Positions 12,970-19,585 of a DNA stretch of 64,000 nt are shown in pieces. The notes under the pieces were generated by a model, which had not been told where the DNA came from, made no database searches, and saw nothing but the letters and a program-made list of their open reading frames with translations. Numbering within the stretch: the first letter of the stretch is position 1; the number at the start of each line of letters is the position of its first letter. A program made the position numbers and the translations under genes. Source of the DNA: CBDAPE01 sp965198325 (GTDB taxonomy: Bacteria > Pseudomonadota > Alphaproteobacteria > UBA828 > JAPUJA01); NCBI GenBank assembly GCA_965198325.1, contig CBDAPE010000018.1:372001-436000 (forward strand), read 5' to 3'.

Positions 12970-13650
12970 ATGGAACGTTGGACACCGAGCGACGCGGAAA
13001 TTCGGGCCGGTAAGCTCGCCGGCGCCGATCTGCGGCGCGCGCAGCTCAAGGGCGCATCCCTGTCCCAGGCCGATCTCGCGGATGCCGACCTTTCCGAGGC
13101 GAATTTGCACGAGGCCGACCTACAAGGCGCGACCTTGCGCGGTGCCGATTTGACCGGCGCGACGCTTCGCCTCGCCACGCTCAAGGGTGCCGATCTCTCG
13201 GGTGCGATCCTGGCCGGCGCCAACCTGTTCGGCGCCACGCTTCGCGTCGCAAACCTGACCGGCGTGCAAGCCCGCGCCGTCAATCTGGCCCAGGCGGACA
13301 TGGCGGGCGCGCAGGCCGCTGGCGCCAATTTGAGCAGCGCGAATCTCTGGGCCGTTGATTTGCGGATCGCGGAGCTTGACGGCGCCAATCTCGGTCAGGC
13401 GGATCTCTCCAACGCTGATCTCAAGGAGGCCAACCTGACATCGGCCAACCTGCGGGACGCGATCCTCGACGGCGCCAAGCTGCGCCGCACCCGGTTGATC
13501 GGCGCCGATTGCTCCGGGGCGAATTTCAGAAACGCGAGGCTGGTCGAAGCGGATCTCACCCATGCCGATCTGAGCGATGCGGACCTCACTGGCGCAGATC
13601 TCGACGGGGCGATCCTCGCGGGCGCGACCATGCCCCCTGACGAGGCGTAG
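12970..13650 (+). CDS. Pentapeptide-repeat protein
   Basis: A 226-residue protein made almost entirely of A(D/N)LxX pentapeptide repeats (for example GADLTGATLRLATLKGADLS) from about residue 15 to 218, roughly forty units. Such repeats fold into a right-handed quadrilateral beta-helix. Some family members mimic DNA and protect gyrase (Qnr/MfpA); most have no known role. The repeat spacing stays in phase to the end with no central loop obvious. RBS-like GGAAGGGA precedes the ATG. It follows tRNA-Arg by 57 bp. Function is unknown. Confidence 0.9.
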   Translation: MERWTPSDAEIRAGKLAGADLRRAQLKGASLSQADLADADLSEANLHEADLQGATLRGADLTGATLRLATLKGADLSGAILAGANLFGATLRVANLTGVQARAVNLAQADMAGAQAAGANLSSANLWAVDLRIAELDGANLGQADLSNADLKEANLTSANLRDAILDGAKLRRTRLIGADCSGANFRNARLVEADLTHADLSDADLTGADLDGAILAGATMPPDEA

Positions 13651-13656
13651 AGCGGG

Positions 13657-13692
13657 AAAAGAAAAAGGGCGCGGGCCAGCAGGCCTGCGCCC
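13657..13692 (-). terminator. Rho-independent terminator on the minus strand
   Basis: Read on the minus strand, an 11-bp GC-rich stem (GGGCGCAGGCC, loop TGCT, then GGCCCGCGCCC) is followed directly by TTTTTCTTTT, a textbook intrinsic terminator. On the plus strand the same hairpin has only an A-tract before it and no T-tract after it, so it does not fit as the end of the pentapeptide gene. No minus-strand protein gene lies upstream of it. Confidence 0.6.
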
Positions 13693-13770
13693 CGAAAGAC
13701 TCGGGCGAAATCGCGGTTCCCCTTCCCGTTACCGCTATTAGTAGAATCGAATGCGACGCGCCATCGTCAA
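13657..13770 (-). ncRNA. Candidate small RNA or orphan attenuator leader
   Basis: The minus strand carries TTGACG at 13770-13765, an 8-codon ORF (MARRIRFY, starting at 13764 and followed by TAA TAG), a small hairpin (GCGGT/ACCGC, 13735-13713), a second hairpin (13707-13688) and the terminator ending near 13657. The second hairpin and the terminator stem share 13688-13692, so they exclude each other, as in attenuators. No coding gene lies downstream on that strand; the transcript would run antisense to the pentapeptide gene. No good -10 box or ribosome site was found. Treat as a candidate only. Confidence 0.3.
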
Positions 13771-13787
13771 GACGCTATAGTTCTGCT

Positions 13788-13793
13788 TATAAT
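13788..13793 (+). promoter_or_regulatory. Perfect -10 box (TATAAT) upstream of the H1-tailed ureohydrolase
   Basis: TATAAT lies in a locally AT-rich stretch 104 bp before the start at 13897, in an otherwise GC-rich genome. No strong -35 hexamer is visible at 16-18 bp spacing. It is the best promoter candidate for the ureohydrolase gene and would give a 5' leader of roughly 95 nt. Confidence 0.4.
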
Positions 13794-13896
13794 TTAGCTA
13801 AACCCTATTGTGCGCTTTCGCTGCGAGCGGGAGAAACGACGGTGCCCCGGCGTATCACTTGGCGGTACCAGCGACGGATGAGGGAGGATTCGATTC

Positions 13897-15312
13897 ATGC
13901 CCGATCCCAAGACCGGCCGGCTTCGCGGAAATCGTAACCTCGATCGTCTGGCAAAGATTCCACAGACCAAGATGGAAGAACAGGTGGCGCGAGAACTCGA
14001 GCTGGGGCTCGAAGCCGCCGATTCTGTACAGGACCGGAGCATCTCCCTGTTCAGCCGAGGCGGCAAGCCGCCGTTCGCCGGGATAAATACCTTCCTGCGT
14101 ACGCCCTATGTGGAAAATATCCGGGAGATTGCCCAGCATGAGGCAGCCTTTGTCGGTGCACCGTTCGATATGGGCACGACGTACCGACCGGGCGCGCGCT
14201 TCGGGCCCCAGGCGGTGCGCCGGATCTCGGCTCTCTATGACGGCTATTCGATCGACGGTGCCGTGGACCTCTTCGAAGAGCTCGATCTGTGCGACGCCGG
14301 CGATATTTATGTGATTCCGTCGAACATCGAAAAAACCTTTGATCAGGTCTCCAAGGCGGTGTCCTACATTTATCAGCAAGGTGTCTTTCCGATCATCTGC
14401 GGCGGCGATCACAGCCTGGGCTTTCCCAATGTCGGGGGCGTCGCCGAAAACATCGCCGGCAATGTCGGCATCATCCACATCGATCGTCATCTCGACATAT
14501 CCGATAAGGACATGGACGAACGGATGCACGATACGCCCTGGTATTGGACGACTCACGAGCCCTCGACCTCAACCCATGCCAAGCATGATCACATGCACGA
14601 TGTCGGTCTGCCGAACTGCCGTCCCAAGAATCTCGTGCAGATGGGCATCGGCGGCTGGTACGGCCTGCGGCCGGGCGCAGTCGTTGCCCGGCGACGGGGG
14701 ACCTCGGTCATGACGATTACGGACATTACCGAGATGGGGCCGGCGAAGGCGGCCGAAGTGGCACTCGACCTAGCTTGGGACGGTTGCGACGCGGTCTATC
14801 TCTCCTTCGATATCGATTCGGTCGATGCCGGGTTCGTGCCTGGTACGGGGTCGCCCGAGCCGGGCGGCCTGTTGCCCCGCGAGGCACTCGAGTTGTTGCG
14901 GCTCATCGCCCGCGAGGGCATCTGCGCCATGGAAGTGGTCGAGATCAGTCCGCCCTATGACGTAAGCGACATGACGGCCCAGTTGGGCTGCCGGGCTATC
15001 CTCGACGTGCTGGGAACGATGGTCGTCGAAGGCCATATTGGCCACCGCAAGAAGGCATTGTTACCCAAACGCAAGATCGAGGCGCGTTCAATCAAGCGGG
15101 CAAAAGCGCTGGCGCGCAAGAAACGAACATCGACCAAGTCGGCTGCGGCCCGTAAAGCGCTTGCGAAACGGCTAGCGGCCAAGAAATCGTCGGCACGCAA
15201 GGCCGCGGCCAAGAAGACCCCGGCGGTGACATCCGCGAAAATCGGGCGTCCAGCCAAGGCAAAGAAAACCAAGCCGCGAGGGAATTCGACGACGCGGCGA
15301 CGGACGCGCTGA
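13897..15312 (+). CDS. Ureohydrolase (agmatinase/arginase superfamily) with histone-H1-like C-terminal tail
   Basis: A 471-residue protein. Residues about 80-372 form a ureohydrolase domain that hydrolyses a guanidino group to urea with a dinuclear metal. The ligands are intact: GGDHS at 159-163, DRHLD at 186-190 (family norm DAHxD) and SFDID at 293-297. An unusual HDHMHDVGLPN block sits at 220-230. Residues about 374-471 are a separate low-complexity tail rich in Lys, Ala, Arg, Ser and Thr (KKSSARKAAAKKTPAV and an AT-hook-like IGRPAKAKK), resembling histone H1. The paralog at 34207 stops just before this tail. Substrate is unknown: agmatine, guanidinobutyrate or guanidine are options. Confidence 0.85.
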   Translation: MPDPKTGRLRGNRNLDRLAKIPQTKMEEQVARELELGLEAADSVQDRSISLFSRGGKPPFAGINTFLRTPYVENIREIAQHEAAFVGAPFDMGTTYRPGARFGPQAVRRISALYDGYSIDGAVDLFEELDLCDAGDIYVIPSNIEKTFDQVSKAVSYIYQQGVFPIICGGDHSLGFPNVGGVAENIAGNVGIIHIDRHLDISDKDMDERMHDTPWYWTTHEPSTSTHAKHDHMHDVGLPNCRPKNLVQMGIGGWYGLRPGAVVARRRGTSVMTITDITEMGPAKAAEVALDLAWDGCDAVYLSFDIDSVDAGFVPGTGSPEPGGLLPREALELLRLIAREGICAMEVVEISPPYDVSDMTAQLGCRAILDVLGTMVVEGHIGHRKKALLPKRKIEARSIKRAKALARKKRTSTKSAAARKALAKRLAAKKSSARKAAAKKTPAVTSAKIGRPAKAKKTKPRGNSTTRRRTR

Positions 15313-15489
15313 AGACAGCTGACCGTCAGCGGGGCCCGGCGTTATACGGGTCAGCAGGACCTGCACGGCTCGAGAGGAGATGATTGCGTCTGGCAGAACC
15401 GTTGAAAAGGCGTCGGATGACCTTGAAGTCACGGCAGAAGGCCCGACTCTCCGGCCCGGGAGAACCGTAATAGAATCGAGGAGTTGGGT

Positions 15490-15497
15490 AAAATTTA
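15490..15497. repeat. Left 8 bp target-site duplication of the IS1595-type element
   Basis: AAAATTTA directly abuts the left inverted repeat and is repeated exactly at 18369-18376. Removing the element and one copy restores the original intergenic sequence. Confidence 0.95.
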
Positions 15498-15520
15498 GGG
15501 ACTTATAAGCTAATATTGAC
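15498..15520 (+). repeat. Left terminal inverted repeat (IS1595-type)
   Basis: A 23 bp end starting GGGACTTATAAGC. It differs from the inverted right end at one position only (C versus T at the 13th base). Confidence 0.95.
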
Positions 15521-15702
15521 CCCGCGCCCCGTTTCATTCACTATCCCCATTGCTGCCAAGATCAAGCACGAGCGACCCATGTCGGGTTGCCCGTGAATAG
15601 AACACCGCCCCGGCGGGAATAAACAGGAATCCACCTCGCTCGTGTGTTGCTTGGCAGCCGACTCCGGCACCCGTCGGGACGCACACGGGGAGGAAATCCG
15701 TC

Positions 15703-16020
15703 ATGAAACTCATTGCTATGGCCGTGAGCGCTTGTCTGATCGGGGCCAGTGCAGCGCTTGCTTGTGATGACCACATCGGGGCGTGCGAGATTGAAGATTG
15801 GAGATCGTGGGACTCTTTTGGAACCTTTGTGATCGAAGGGGTTGCAACCTGTGATACTGGCTTTATCAGGATACGTCTCTATGACGGCGAAGGTGACGAC
15901 CAGCGGTTCTTGGGAACGGCAGAGGGCTTCATAGACGGCCACGTTTTCAGTGCCCTTGCTACAAACTTGGACACGCCGAAGAACCTCTCCATCAAATACA
16001 GCATTGACCCGAATTGGTGA
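15703..16020 (+). CDS. Small secreted protein, IS passenger (unknown function)
   Basis: A 105-residue protein with a clear Sec signal peptide (MKLIAMAVSACLIGASAALA, cleavage before CDDHIG). The mature part is about 85 residues and begins with CDDHIGACEIEDW, so a cysteine pair lies near its N-terminus. A hydrophobic/aromatic beta-rich pattern follows (FVIEGVATCDTGFIRIRLYDG). Similar short CDDH...CEIEDW proteins occur in alphaproteobacteria without assigned function, as far as I recall. GGGGAGGAAA gives a strong ribosome site before the ATG. It is the first plus-strand gene inside the IS1595-type element and its likely partner starts 7 bp after its stop. Confidence 0.72.
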   Translation: MKLIAMAVSACLIGASAALACDDHIGACEIEDWRSWDSFGTFVIEGVATCDTGFIRIRLYDGEGDDQRFLGTAEGFIDGHVFSALATNLDTPKNLSIKYSIDPNW

Positions 16021-16027
16021 GGAAATC

Positions 16028-16258
16028 ATGATCGCAAAACACCCGACCAGCGGCACCGAAAAAGTGATCTTGGGTTCGCGCCACAGGCAATGGAGTTTCC
16101 TGTTTGGCTGGATTTACTACGCCGGGAAGGGAATGTGGGGCCCGGCGGCCCTAAGTTTTATCACGGCCAATGGACTGTTCGGTATCATGCCGCTTTGGAA
16201 CAGGAGCATCGTGCGCGGGTGGTACGAGAAGCAAGGCTGGAGCGTCCGAGACGACTAG
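16028..16258 (+). CDS. Small membrane protein (possibly DUF2628-like), IS passenger
   Basis: A 76-residue protein with one or two hydrophobic stretches (SFLFGWIYYAGKGMWGPAAL and TANGLFGIMPLW) and a charged tail ending in RGWYEKQGWS. The FLFGW...GMWGPA pattern and the tail resemble DUF2628-type membrane proteins, but this is a weak match by eye. The ATG at 16028 follows GAGGAAATC only 7 bp after the previous gene, so the two are co-translated. Membrane location is likely; function is unknown. Confidence 0.6.
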   Translation: MIAKHPTSGTEKVILGSRHRQWSFLFGWIYYAGKGMWGPAALSFITANGLFGIMPLWNRSIVRGWYEKQGWSVRDD

Positions 16259-16332
16259 CATTGGATGAGCGCCGCCCGGTTTCTTAACCGGAGGTGAATA
16301 GACTCGCGATCGTCGGTCTGATACAAGAAAAT

Positions 16333-16356
16333 CCCCGGTTAGGAGCCGGGGGTTTT
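16333..16356 (+). terminator. Rho-independent terminator inside the IS1595-type element
   Basis: CCCCGG, a 7-nt loop, then CCGGGGG followed by TTTT, with AAAA before the stem, so it could work in both directions. It lies 74 bp after the two-gene passenger operon and separates it from the third plus-strand passenger gene. Confidence 0.75.
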
Positions 16357-16375
16357 CAGTGTGGCGTTTGCCGCC

Positions 16376-16402
16376 AAAGTCGGTCTATGCAATTCCGACT
16401 TT
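16376..16402. repeat. 8 bp inverted repeat upstream of the third passenger gene
   Basis: AAAGTCGG (16376-16383) and CCGACTTT (16395-16402) form a perfect inverted repeat with an 11-nt spacer, 60 bp before the gene at 16462. It could be an operator or a transcript hairpin; no T-tract follows. Confidence 0.4.
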
Positions 16403-16461
16403 AGCCTAGCCGGACTACTCGGTCAAGCGTGGTGGACTTCGCCTAACAGGCGGGGTGCGCC

Positions 16462-16743
16462 ATGGCGACTGTTCAAGACAAATATCCTAACGACAGCAGA
16501 CGGCTGACTGCTAAGGTAGTTAGGCTCAGTCAATCCGGAATATCGGCACCGGGATCGAAAGTGGGACAGACCGAAGGCCTTGAGCTTCAAGTGAATATTG
16601 AGGGTCAAGACCATGATATTCTGCTACCGCTTGATGCATTGAATGACTACGGATTGACAGGTCCGGCGGCGGTAGCTGAGCTTCGTGGGATTCGGGAGGC
16701 TCTGGTAAACCTCTGCGACGTCGTTGCTCAGCAAAAGAGATGA
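16462..16743 (+). CDS. Hypothetical protein, IS passenger
   Basis: A 93-residue protein of no recognised family. It has no signal peptide or membrane segment and is hydrophilic, with a central LELQVNIEGQDHDILLPLDAL that suggests beta-strands and a C-terminal AELRGIREALVNLCDVVAQQ that looks helical. GGCGGGGTGCGCC precedes the ATG, so the ribosome site is weak. It is placed after a terminator and an inverted repeat, so it is probably transcribed on its own. It lies wholly inside the IS1595-type element. Confidence 0.55.
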   Translation: MATVQDKYPNDSRRLTAKVVRLSQSGISAPGSKVGQTEGLELQVNIEGQDHDILLPLDALNDYGLTGPAAVAELRGIREALVNLCDVVAQQKR

Positions 16744-16840
16744 TGTTTGTGGACACGGCAAAGCACCTCGGCTAGATTAAACTAAGGTGATCGTCACCGT
16801 TTCGCCCCGTCCGGCTCCAACCTGCGGGGCGTTTCTACGT

Positions 16841-17083
16841 CTAATCTGCGAGTAAGTCGTATTTCCCCTGAAGCTCAGGCAATACATGTTCAATAGCTTT
16901 CCAAAAATCTCCGGGCGGGTTTCCCTCGGGGTTGTGAGACACTGTCCAATTCGAACCGTCCTGGTTTTCGACGGCGACAATTTTCTTCCATTGACAATTG
17001 GGTTCTGATCCAAGTTGGTAGGGCCGGATCGCTTCATTAAGAAGCTCTTCCAATTCCTCTTTTGTCTTTTGTTCCTTGGCCAT
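16841..17083 (-). CDS. Hypothetical protein, IS passenger in the transposase operon
   Basis: An 80-residue acidic, soluble protein with no recognised domain. The N-terminal third (EQKTKEELEELLNEAIRP) is a strongly charged helix; the rest contains WKKIVAVENQDGSNW and a Trp/Pro-rich segment. AGGGAAAAG just before the ATG is a fair ribosome site. It is the third gene of a minus-strand operon (transposase, 90-residue protein, this one), 13 bp after the previous stop. Position suggests a role in transposition or its control, but nothing in the sequence proves it. Confidence 0.6.
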   Translation of the reverse strand: MAKEQKTKEELEELLNEAIRPYQLGSEPNCQWKKIVAVENQDGSNWTVSHNPEGNPPGDFWKAIEHVLPELQGKYDLLAD

Positions 17084-17096
17084 CTTTTCCCTACTT

Positions 17097-17369
17097 TTAA
17101 AGAGCGTTGTGTTTCTTCAGAAAGTCTGCCAGTTCGTCTGCCCGCTTCCTCGCATCAACATATCCTTTGGCATCAGCGCGGGGATCAGATGTAAGCTCTA
17201 GGAGCCGTTGGTTATCTTTGTGCAGAGGGTTATTTTCTGTGTCCAAAAACACAGACAGAGATTGTTTCGCCGTCTTGAGTCGCGCTTCATAACAGGACAT
17301 TTTGTCCAGACAGTGCTTTCTTTCCACGGCGGCTTCGCCGATTTGATTCATTATCTCGCCTTCCGTCAT
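17097..17369 (-). CDS. Hypothetical coiled-coil protein overlapping the transposase stop
   Basis: A 90-residue helical protein without recognised domain. Heptad-like charged helices (GEAAVERKHCLDKMSCYEAR and YVDARKRADELADFLKKHNAL) suggest a coiled coil. Its ATG overlaps the transposase TGA (ATGA), so it is translationally coupled to the transposase. That makes it a candidate transposition accessory or regulator. Three cysteines lie in the first half without a zinc-finger pattern. Confidence 0.62.
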   Translation of the reverse strand: MTEGEIMNQIGEAAVERKHCLDKMSCYEARLKTAKQSLSVFLDTENNPLHKDNQRLLELTSDPRADAKGYVDARKRADELADFLKKHNAL

Positions 17370-18298
17370 GCGACCAAATCCTTATAGCTCAGCCGTTTGC
17401 CAGCCATCAAGCTAGCCACTACTTCCATCTGGTCCAGCGTGTCAAGCTCACGGACGCCGTGACGACCCGCGAATTCGTCCACGTAGCGCTGAAGGTGCTT
17501 GACGCTGATCTTGTGATAGACACCTTTGTGGGCGCGCTTGAGCGTGGCCCAGAAGCTCTCGATCCCGTTGGTATGCGCCATGCCCTTGACGTACTCGCCG
17601 ACGCTGTGACGGACGGTTTCGTGGTCGAAGGGGATGCCCTTGTAGGCGCTGGCGTCGTCGGTGTAGACGGTCGCACCGGTCGCGGCCACGTCGGTTACGA
17701 ATTCCTGTAGCGTCTTGGCATCGACCTTCTCGGTGACCTTGGCGCGAACCTTGTTGGTCTTGCGGTCCTTGGCGCCCACGACGACGGTCTTGCCGGTCGC
17801 GCCTCTGCCGGCCTTGAGCTTCTTGCCCTTGTGCTTGTTCTTCTCCTTGCCGCCGAAGAACGATTCATCTATCTCAAGAGGCCCGGCGAAGAGTTTATCG
17901 TCGCCTTCCCATGCCTTTCGGATGCGCTGGAGCATGTACCAGGCTGCCGGTTGGGAGACGCCGATATCGCGGTGGAGCTTCATGCTGGACACACCCTTGA
18001 GGGACGTAAGATGCAGATAGATCGCGAACACCCACTTGCGGAGCGGCAGGCGGGAGTTGTGCATCGCGGTGCCGGTCTTGACCGAGAAGTAGCCCCGGCA
18101 ATCCGTGCAGCGGTAGGGCATGTTGTTGTGACCCGCCTCGTGGGTGTTCACGCTTCCGCAATGCGGGCAATACCGGCCTTCCGGCCAGAGGCGCGTCTCG
18201 AACCACGCGCGGGCGCTGTCCTCGGTTGGGAACATGTCCGCAAGCTGGACCAAAGTGATGCCTTCGCGGCCTGATTTTCCGGGTGATGTATGGGACAT
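17366..18298 (-). CDS. IS1595 family (ISXO2-like) transposase
   Basis: A 310-residue transposase. The N-terminal zinc ribbon has CPHCGS and CTDCRG. The DDE-type ISXO2-like domain shows EIDESFFGG (first Asp), YTDDASAY (second Asp) and the NGIESFWATLKRAHKGVYH block typical of the family (N and E region). All catalytic motifs are intact, so the enzyme should be functional. I chose the ATG at 18298 because AAGGAG lies 8 bases upstream; an in-frame TTG lies two codons earlier. The start is only 48 bp from the right terminal repeat, so the promoter must sit in or across the element end. Confidence 0.94.
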   Translation of the reverse strand: MSHTSPGKSGREGITLVQLADMFPTEDSARAWFETRLWPEGRYCPHCGSVNTHEAGHNNMPYRCTDCRGYFSVKTGTAMHNSRLPLRKWVFAIYLHLTSLKGVSSMKLHRDIGVSQPAAWYMLQRIRKAWEGDDKLFAGPLEIDESFFGGKEKNKHKGKKLKAGRGATGKTVVVGAKDRKTNKVRAKVTEKVDAKTLQEFVTDVAATGATVYTDDASAYKGIPFDHETVRHSVGEYVKGMAHTNGIESFWATLKRAHKGVYHKISVKHLQRYVDEFAGRHGVRELDTLDQMEVVASLMAGKRLSYKDLVA

Positions 18299-18345
18299 GA
18301 TCAAAACTCCTTATGCCATTGAATATAGGGAATTTTGTCAGGAAT

Positions 18346-18368
18346 GTCAATATTAACTTATAAGTCCC
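18346..18368 (-). repeat. Right terminal inverted repeat (IS1595-type)
   Basis: 23 bp end, the reverse complement of the left end except one base. Outside to inside it reads GGGACTTATAAGT and onward. Confidence 0.95.
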
Positions 18369-18376
18369 AAAATTTA
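18369..18376. repeat. Right 8 bp target-site duplication of the IS1595-type element
   Basis: AAAATTTA directly after the right terminal repeat, an exact copy of 15490-15497. Confidence 0.95.
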
Positions 18377-18460
18377 ACCGGCATCGCGAGATTGTAAGGC
18401 TAGAGCGCGTATTGCTTCGGGCAATGCGCCGGTTAGTTGAATTCGGTTCGAGGAGTGCGC

Positions 18461-19585
18461 GTGACAGGTACCGTGGACGATACCGCCATGGCAGGCGCCG
18501 ACGAACGACTGGAGGTAGGCGGCGAGTCTCTTTCGGCCGACGAGCTGTTTGATCTCGCTCGGACCAAGACGAAGGAGAGTCGCGAGTCGCTTTTCGTGAC
18601 CGTCAGTGACCTGTTTTTCAACCAGGATAGGGTCCTGAGCGACCGTGAGCGCGCACTCATGGGCGAAATGCTTCGCCGGCTCATCCATGAAGTCGAGATG
18701 ACCGTGCGCCGCAATCTCTCCATGCGCATGTCAGGGAGAAGCGACGCGCCCCACGATCTCGTGGTCGATCTCGCAAACGACGATTTCGAGGTCGCCCATC
18801 CGATCCTCCTGAGTTGCGATGTCCTTCAGGACGCCGATCTGATCGAGGTCATCCGGCATCGCACGATGGAACATCAGCTCAGCGTGGCCGCGCGCAAGAC
18901 GGTGAGCAAGGCGGTAACGGAAGCGCTGGTTGAGACGGGCAACGAGGACGTCATCGCCACTTTGCTGCAGAACAACGGAGCTGGGATATCGCGCGAGGTG
19001 ATGGAGTATCTGGTCGGCGAATCGAAACGTGTCGACCGTTACCAAAATCCGCTGGTCCAGCGTGGCGACCTGCCGCCAGACCTAGCCCAGCGAATGTATT
19101 GGTGGGTCTCAGCGGCTCTGCGCAAGCATATCGTTGAGAATTTCGCCATCGATACGAACGAGCTCGATGAAGCGCTCGACGAGGCGGAATCGCTCGTCGA
19201 CCGTCTTGTCGACCTTGGCGAGCTGACGCCGCCTCTCCTGGTCAAGAGCCTGGGACAGGGCGAGGTGGCCCTCTTTGAAACCGACCTCGCCCGTCTATCG
19301 GGTCTGCGCCGCCAGCTCGTCCGCCGGATCCTTTATGAGCCAGGTGGCGAGGGCTTGGCGATTCTGTGCCGGGCACTCGGGATCGAACGCGACATGTTCT
19401 CCACGATCTTCGACCTGAGTCGAAAGGCCAAGGATGTAAAAGGCGCCGTTGAGAGCAAGGAACTCGAGAGCGTCCTCGGATTCTTCGACAAGACAAAACA
19501 ATGGGATGCCGCCAAGGTTCTCAAGCGCTGGCAGCGAAGTTCGAACTATCTCTACGCGCTGAAGAAATTAGATGGTGAGGTCTAA
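18461..19585 (+). CDS. DUF2336 domain protein
   Basis: A 374-residue soluble helical protein of the DUF2336 family, widespread in alphaproteobacteria and often near sensory genes; its biochemical role is not established. Repeated helical blocks such as VAHPILLSCDVLQDADLIEVI and TLLQNNGAGISREVMEYLV resemble HEAT-like repeats. I chose the GTG at 18461 because AGGAG ends 5 bases upstream; a TTG at 18437 would add 8 residues. Its stop overlaps the start of the downstream histidine kinase by 14 bp, so the two were one operon. The IS1595-type element lies 85 bp upstream and may have displaced its native promoter. Confidence 0.78.
   Translation: MTGTVDDTAMAGADERLEVGGESLSADELFDLARTKTKESRESLFVTVSDLFFNQDRVLSDRERALMGEMLRRLIHEVEMTVRRNLSMRMSGRSDAPHDLVVDLANDDFEVAHPILLSCDVLQDADLIEVIRHRTMEHQLSVAARKTVSKAVTEALVETGNEDVIATLLQNNGAGISREVMEYLVGESKRVDRYQNPLVQRGDLPPDLAQRMYWWVSAALRKHIVENFAIDTNELDEALDEAESLVDRLVDLGELTPPLLVKSLGQGEVALFETDLARLSGLRRQLVRRILYEPGGEGLAILCRALGIERDMFSTIFDLSRKAKDVKGAVESKELESVLGFFDKTKQWDAAKVLKRWQRSSNYLYALKKLDGEV

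Larger units (their letters stand above)
15498..18368. mobile_element. IS1595-type transposable element with five passenger genes, complete
   Basis: A 2871 bp element bounded by 23 bp terminal inverted repeats that match at 22 of 23 positions (15498-15520 and 18346-18368) and begin GGGACTTATAAG. It is flanked by a perfect 8 bp target duplication AAAATTTA, the length known for IS1595-family elements. Inside are an ISXO2-like transposase with zinc ribbon and DDE-type domain plus two small minus-strand genes, and three small plus-strand genes of unknown function. Passenger genes are known for some IS1595 groups. Intact ends and duplication imply a fairly recent, possibly active insertion. Confidence 0.93.

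Noticed and set aside
12970..13650. Periodic GGCGCCAACCTG-like units that resemble a repeat array
   Set aside because: They are the coding repeats of a pentapeptide protein, varying in sequence with no spacers. It is not a CRISPR.
15380..15508. Short plus-strand ORF of 42 codons interrupted by the left end of the IS1595-type element
   Set aside because: The only ribosome-site-like bases touch the ATG, and the restored frame would run over the DUF2336 start. No conserved sequence; probably chance.
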